Part shown: piece by piece, positions 5,297 to 8,658 of the stretch
How the letters are laid out: every line of letters begins with the position of its first letter
Numbering within the stretch: the stretch's first letter is position 1
From: an uncultured Gammaproteobacteria bacterium
GTDB taxonomy: Bacteria; Pseudomonadota; Gammaproteobacteria; Coxiellales; Coxiellaceae
Assembly: GCA_903870185.1 (NCBI GenBank)
Contig: CAIQCE010000064.1
Span: 1-8,658, forward strand
Direction: 5' to 3'
Length of the DNA: 8,658 bases
Notes under the pieces: generated by a model
What the model was told of the DNA's origin: nothing
What the model saw: only the letters and a program-made list of their open reading frames with translations
Database searches by the model: none
Program-made: the position numbers and the translations under genes

Positions 5297-7654
5297 TTAA
5301 CTCTCATCATTCGGCTTAATATTCGCCGTATCTTGAGCCGGTGCTTCAACACGCTGAGGTCGATGAGGGCGTTTAGGCGGCTCACTCACAACAGGTGTTT
5401 CTACAATGGGCACTGATATTGGCGCAGGGACTTTAACCGGTTCATGAGTTTTAACGGGTTCATGATGTACGACTGCAGACTCCACCTTCGGAGGTGTTGT
5501 TACCACAGGCTGATGAACAACCTGATGAGCCACTTCAGGCGCAGCTTGAGTCGTTCGTGGTGCTTCTACTACAGCTGGGCTTGAAGGTATCACAGTTCCA
5601 GTTGCTTCAGTGGTTGGAGTAGGATTCGTTGCCGCTGCAGCATTTGGATTCTGTGAACGTCTTTGTCCACCGCGATTCCCACGTCTTGATCGATTGCCAT
5701 TGCTTCGAGGAGGACGTGTATTACCCTCACCTTCAGGAGTGTTTCGTGCAGGACGAGCAACTGCTTCACCTTCGGCATTGCTATTGCCAGCAGGTGCTGC
5801 ATTAGAATGTCGAGGGTTACGGGGTCGTTGTGGGCCTCGTTCTCGTGGTTCATTGCGAGAGCGATTGCCGCGATGTTGTTCACGAGCCGCTTCCGTCAAT
5901 GAGCTAGCAAGAGAAGGTTGCTTTTGATTACTTTGACGAGTCTTCGGAGTAGTGGGCTTCACAGCTCCTAGTCCAAAAAGCTTTTTAATTAATTGCGCAA
6001 TAGGACCACGCGAATTAGGATTAATGCCCACGTTAGCATCATGCTTTAAAAATTGATTGATCGCAGGTTCTGCTTCCACTTTGATCGGTTCGAATTTTTT
6101 AGTGACTGTTTCAGTTTTGTTAAGCTCTACCATCTGATAACTAGATAAATCTCCCCCTAGTTTTTCTTTAGCAAGCTCTTCTTGAGTTATATGTTTAAGT
6201 GAATAGTTAGGTGTTTCCAAACGGGGATTAGGAATAATCAACACTTTCACTGGATTGTGTTTTTCAATCGCTTCAATCTGAGCCCGTTTTTCATTCACCA
6301 AATAAGTGGCTACATCGAGAGGCGCTTGTAGTTGGAATTCTGATTGTGGAGGTGCATGCAATGCTTGTTCCTGAATCATATGAACGATGGATAAAGCAGT
6401 GGATTCCACGCTTCGAATCATGCCCTTTCCTTCGCAACGAGGACAAGCTACTTGGCTCGCTTTGTTCAAGGAAGAACGTAAACGTTGACGTGACATTTCC
6501 AATAATCCAAATCGAGAAATTCTTCCAACTTGAATTCTTGCACGGTCCATACTTAAAGAATCACGAAGATGAGTTTCCACTTCTCGTTGATTACGAGTCG
6601 GTGTCATGTCGATGAAATCGATCACGATTAATCCACCAATGTCTCGGATTCGTAATTGACGAGCGATTTCTACAGCGGCTTCTAAATTGGTATTAAGAGC
6701 AGTTTCTTCAATGCTCTTACCTTTGGTCGCGCGTGAAGAGTTGATATCAATACTCACCAATGCTTCTGTTTGATCGATAACCAATGAACCACCGGAAGGC
6801 AATCGAACTTCTCTTTGATGAGCTGCTTCAATCTGTTGTTCCACTTGGAAACGACTAAACAAAGGGGTTTCATCTTTATAAAGTTTAATTCTCTCAATGA
6901 ATTCAGGTCTAACTTGACTGAGATGATGGCGAGCTTTTTCATAGGCATCGACTTGATCGATCACGACTTCATTGACGTCTTGACGCAAATAATCACGAAT
7001 AGCGCGGATAATCACGTCGCCTTCTTCATGAATCAAATAAGGCCCTGCTTTTGCCACAGCTGCTTGTTTGATTGCTTCCCAATAACGTAACAAGATATTG
7101 AGATCCCACTGTAATTCTTCTTTGCCTTTGCTGACACCTGCAGTTCTGACAATAACTCCCATTCCTTCTGGAATTTCGAGTTGACCAATGGATTCACGTA
7201 ATTGATCACGTTCTTCCCCATCGATTCGTCGTGAGATACCACCGGCTCGAGGATTGTTAGGCATCAATACTAAATAAGAACCTGCAAGACTAATGAAAGT
7301 TGTGAGCGCAGCTCCTTTGTTGCCACGTTCTTCTTTATCGACTTGAACCACGAGCTCTTGGCCGACTTTAAGCACAATATTGATATTAGGGACTTCTAAA
7401 TGATCTTGATCGTGAGTTAAGAAATATTCACGAGAGATTTCTTTGATAGGTAAGAAACCATGGCGTTCACTGCCATAGTTGACAAACACAGCTCCCAAGC
7501 TAGGCTCAATGCTGGTAATAATACCTTTGTAAATATCGGATTTTTTACGTTTTTGATCGGGGTATTCAATATCCAAATCTAAGAGTTGACGATCGTCAAC
7601 CAGAGCTACTCTTACCTCATCGGCTTGAGTCGCGTTTACTAACATTCTTTTCAT
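5297..7654 (-). CDS. rne: Ribonuclease E
   Basis: This 785-residue essential endoribonuclease starts mRNA decay and processes rRNA and tRNA precursors; in E. coli it scaffolds the degradosome. The frame stays open upstream to 7756, but MKRMLVNATQADEVRVALVD matches the E. coli start, so ATG 7654 was chosen (AGG about 9 nt upstream). Domains: S1 RNA-binding about 39-119, 5'-sensor/RNase H-like region to about 215, DNase I-like core with catalytic D303 (SIDIN) and D346 (IDFID), zinc link CPRC at 404-407 and small domain to about 510, all numbered as in E. coli. The tail keeps a candidate amphipathic membrane-anchoring helix (GPIAQLIKKLFGLGAV, 550-565) and an Arg/Asn/Gly-rich RNA-binding stretch (about 594-667), then a Pro/Val/Thr-rich end. 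It is shorter than the 1061-residue E. coli protein; no enolase or PNPase docking site was recognised. Confidence 0.97.
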   Translation of the reverse strand: MKRMLVNATQADEVRVALVDDRQLLDLDIEYPDQKRKKSDIYKGIITSIEPSLGAVFVNYGSERHGFLPIKEISREYFLTHDQDHLEVPNINIVLKVGQELVVQVDKEERGNKGAALTTFISLAGSYLVLMPNNPRAGGISRRIDGEERDQLRESIGQLEIPEGMGVIVRTAGVSKGKEELQWDLNILLRYWEAIKQAAVAKAGPYLIHEEGDVIIRAIRDYLRQDVNEVVIDQVDAYEKARHHLSQVRPEFIERIKLYKDETPLFSRFQVEQQIEAAHQREVRLPSGGSLVIDQTEALVSIDINSSRATKGKSIEETALNTNLEAAVEIARQLRIRDIGGLIVIDFIDMTPTRNQREVETHLRDSLSMDRARIQVGRISRFGLLEMSRQRLRSSLNKASQVACPRCEGKGMIRSVESTALSIVHMIQEQALHAPPQSEFQLQAPLDVATYLVNEKRAQIEAIEKHNPVKVLIIPNPRLETPNYSLKHITQEELAKEKLGGDLSSYQMVELNKTETVTKKFEPIKVEAEPAINQFLKHDANVGINPNSRGPIAQLIKKLFGLGAVKPTTPKTRQSNQKQPSLASSLTEAAREQHRGNRSRNEPRERGPQRPRNPRHSNAAPAGNSNAEGEAVARPARNTPEGEGNTRPPRSNGNRSRRGNRGGQRRSQNPNAAAATNPTPTTEATGTVIPSSPAVVEAPRTTQAAPEVAHQVVHQPVVTTPPKVESAVVHHEPVKTHEPVKVPAPISVPIVETPVVSEPPKRPHRPQRVEAPAQDTANIKPNDES

Positions 7655-7671
7655 GTTTGCAACCTGTAGTA

Positions 7672-7793
7672 GTAGTGCTTCACTACAAACTTTAGCTCGC
7701 AGGTTCGCCAGTTCCGACTCATACACGAGTATGCGGACCACTAAATTATAAGTCACATGCTTTTTATAAGAGCATGTCAGCTCATTTAGAGCT
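7672..7793 (-). promoter_or_regulatory. Hairpin cluster in the rne 5' leader
   Basis: Four inverted repeats stand in a row just before the rne start: GTAGTG/CACTAC with a 3-nt loop (7672-7686); CCG..CATAC/GTATG..CGG with a 3-nt bulge (7714-7736); ACATGCT/AGCATGT (7755-7777); and AGCTC/GAGCT with a 5-nt loop (7779-7793). In E. coli the rne leader is several hundred nt long and its hairpins recruit RNase E to cut its own mRNA. A similar autoregulatory role here is inferred from position and structure, not from sequence identity. A minus-strand TATAAT (7750-7745) lies inside the cluster but has no -35 partner. Confidence 0.5.
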
Positions 7794-7804
7794 TTATGTT
7801 TCAG

Positions 7805-7844
7805 TGGTTAGGTTTCGATATGAAATCCAGTAACCAGTTTTTTT
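7805..7844 (+). terminator. Rho-independent terminator oriented on the plus strand
   Basis: TGGTTA (7805-7810) pairs with TAACCA (7831-7836), and inside it GGTTTC (7811-7816) pairs with GAAATCC (7822-7828) with one bulged base, closing on a GATAT loop. A G and seven T follow (7838-7844). This is the form of an intrinsic terminator for rightward transcription, yet the nearest plus-strand gene upstream is the ycaR-like gene more than 4 kb away, and rne runs the other way. In the minus direction it can fold as one more leader hairpin of rne, preceded by an A-run. Confidence 0.6.
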
Positions 7845-8092
7845 CAATTGCCAGGAAGATCTGAAGGGATTGGGACTTGCCCTTGCTCAATTTAATTGAG
7901 TCTTGGATATTCAGAAGAATCCTTAATGTGTTCTGTATTTTACTAAGCTCTTTGGCTTCCAATTTTTATATACAAAACGGCGCATGAATGACCTTGCTCG
8001 GGCCTTAAGTTTTAATGTAAGCGCTGTTTATATCATGCCAAAATTTCTTGGCTACTTAGGATCGTATGCCTAACAGCTATACGCCTCGCGAG
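7845..8092 (-). other. Upper part of the rne leader, no gene seen
   Basis: No convincing coding sequence was found in this stretch of the 544-bp rne-rluC gap. It holds a CTCAAT/ATTGAG hairpin with a 3-nt loop (7886-7900) and the palindrome CTCGCGAG (8085-8092). If rne is transcribed from the promoter at 8093-8121, all of it is 5' untranslated leader. No tRNA or recognised riboswitch was seen. Confidence 0.4.
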
Positions 8093-8121
8093 AATATAAC
8101 AGCCTTTAGTACATTCATCAA
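8093..8121 (-). promoter_or_regulatory. Predicted sigma70 promoter of rne
   Basis: The minus strand carries TTGATG (8121-8116), 17 bp, then TATATT (8098-8093; 5/6 match), with TGT directly before the -10 box as an extended -10. Transcription would begin near 8086, giving a leader of about 430 nt before the rne ATG, comparable with the long leader of E. coli rne. It is the best promoter-like site on this strand in the gap. Confidence 0.5.
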
Positions 8122-8162
8122 TAGCAGTACCCGGTACGTAACTGGTGCCGAGGGTTAATCGA

Positions 8163-8171
8163 TGGTATAAA
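8163..8171 (+). promoter_or_regulatory. Predicted extended -10 promoter of rluC
   Basis: TGG-TATAAA (8163-8171) is an extended -10 element with a 5/6 -10 box; the -35 region (around 8143-8148) is poor, as extended -10 promoters allow. A start near 8178 leaves a leader of about 20 nt carrying the GGGG ribosome site. It lies about 40 bp from the oppositely directed rne promoter. Confidence 0.4.
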
Positions 8172-8198
8172 GTCTGCTTTTGTCATTGGGGTTTTAGC

Positions 8199-8658
8199 AT
8201 GGCCGTTAGTTTTATTACAGTTGATCGACAGAATGAAGGCCAACGCCTTGATAATTATCTAATTTCTCGCCTAAAGGGTTTGCCGAAGACTCGGTTGTAT
8301 AAAGCTGTGAGGAAGGGTGAAGTTCGGGTCAATAAGCATCGGGTTAAGGTAGATTATCGGGTGCAAGCCGGGGATTTGGTTCGGATCCCGCCTTTTCATT
8401 TGCCTGAACCGGGCGAAGTTCAAGCACCGAGCGCAGGTTTACTCCAGTTTTTGGAGCAAAGGATCCTATTTGAAGATCCTGGCTTGATTATCATTAATAA
8501 GCCGGCCGGTATTCCAGTTCATGGTGGAACAGGCCAAGATTCGGGTTTGATCGAGGCTTTAAGGGTATTGAGGTCTCAATCTAAGTTCTTAGAGCTGGTC
8601 CATCGTTTGGATAAGGAAACCTCAGGGTGCCTCCTAATTGCTAAGAAACGTGCTGTTC
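8199..8658 (+). CDS. rluC: 23S rRNA pseudouridine synthase RluC (partial, N-terminal 153 residues)
   Basis: The gene is cut by the right edge of the window. The enzyme converts U955, U2504 and U2580 of 23S rRNA (E. coli numbering) to pseudouridine. An S4 RNA-binding domain spans about residues 17-62 (QRLDNYLISRLKGLPK and RKGEVRVNKHRVK, ending in AGDLVRIPP). The RluA-type catalytic domain follows: ILFEDPGLIIINKPAGIPVHGG (89-110), then HRLDKETSG at 135-143 with catalytic D138. These blocks match E. coli RluC closely (RKGEVRVNKKRIK, AVHGGSG, FLELVHRLDRDTSG); the shorter N-terminus starts near the S4 domain. GGGG lies 7 nt before the ATG. Its divergent placement from rne is the usual gammaproteobacterial arrangement. 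Confidence 0.95.
   Translation, partial: MAVSFITVDRQNEGQRLDNYLISRLKGLPKTRLYKAVRKGEVRVNKHRVKVDYRVQAGDLVRIPPFHLPEPGEVQAPSAGLLQFLEQRILFEDPGLIIINKPAGIPVHGGTGQDSGLIEALRVLRSQSKFLELVHRLDKETSGCLLIAKKRAV

Noticed and set aside
5610..5927. A long plus-strand open frame (105 codons) and a minus-strand frame at 5590-5883 opposite or within the rne tail
   Set aside because: Both are shadows of the Arg/Pro/Ala-rich, low-complexity rne coding sequence. Neither has a ribosome site or a recognisable domain, and the rne frame is certain here.
7655..7756. Extended N-terminus of RNase E (34 extra residues beginning MTYNLVVRILVYES)
   Set aside because: The family start MKRML aligns exactly at 7654, and E. coli residue numbers D303, D346, C404 and C407 are reproduced only with that start. 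The upstream stretch holds leader hairpins.

Overview
The window looks like chromosome from a gammaproteobacterium, probably an intracellular or host-associated lineage near the Legionellales/Coxiella group. Core genes are gammaproteobacterial: rne with the E. coli-numbered residues D303, D346, C404 and C407 all in place, rluC divergent from it, and yqhA- and ycaR-like genes. The composition is AT-leaning, intergenic palindromic repeats are present, and one protein resembles type III effector phosphothreonine lyases. The lineage is inference; the gene identities are read from the translated sequence.

Left block (1-2540, minus strand). Three tightly packed membrane-protein genes are read leftwards: a Bcr/CflA-type drug/H+ antiporter, a second DHA1-type MFS transporter starting 1 nt after it, and a third gene whose ATG overlaps the MFS stop (TAATG) and which runs off the left edge (possibly GtrA-like). 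A sigma70-like promoter (TTGCCA-17-TATCTT) precedes the first gene.

Middle-left block (2675-3366, plus strand). A yqhA-like (UPF0114) membrane protein gene is followed 17 nt later by a 54-codon ycaR-like (Trm112/UPF0434) gene.

Accessory block (3367-5296). Two minus-strand ORFs (4018-4983 and 3589-4014) lie in the same reading frame and are separated only by a TAA. They may be one 463-residue gene broken by a nonsense codon. The first ORF carries a pattern (KLHIS, FK, GSQFTIY, FSFR, EEFPLYKL) recalling the SpvC/OspF phosphothreonine lyase fold. The pair is bracketed by two interspersed repeats in mirrored order (B-A-genes-A-B): a perfect 37-bp hairpin element and a 76-78-bp near-palindromic element. 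More members of the palindrome family lie at both ends.

Right block (5297-8658). rne (785 aa, minus strand) has a leader of about 430 nt with several hairpins and an extended -10 promoter, as expected for an autoregulated RNase E gene. rluC starts divergently behind its own extended -10 promoter and is cut by the right edge. A strong intrinsic terminator oriented on the plus strand lies inside the rne leader, where no plus-strand gene is evident.
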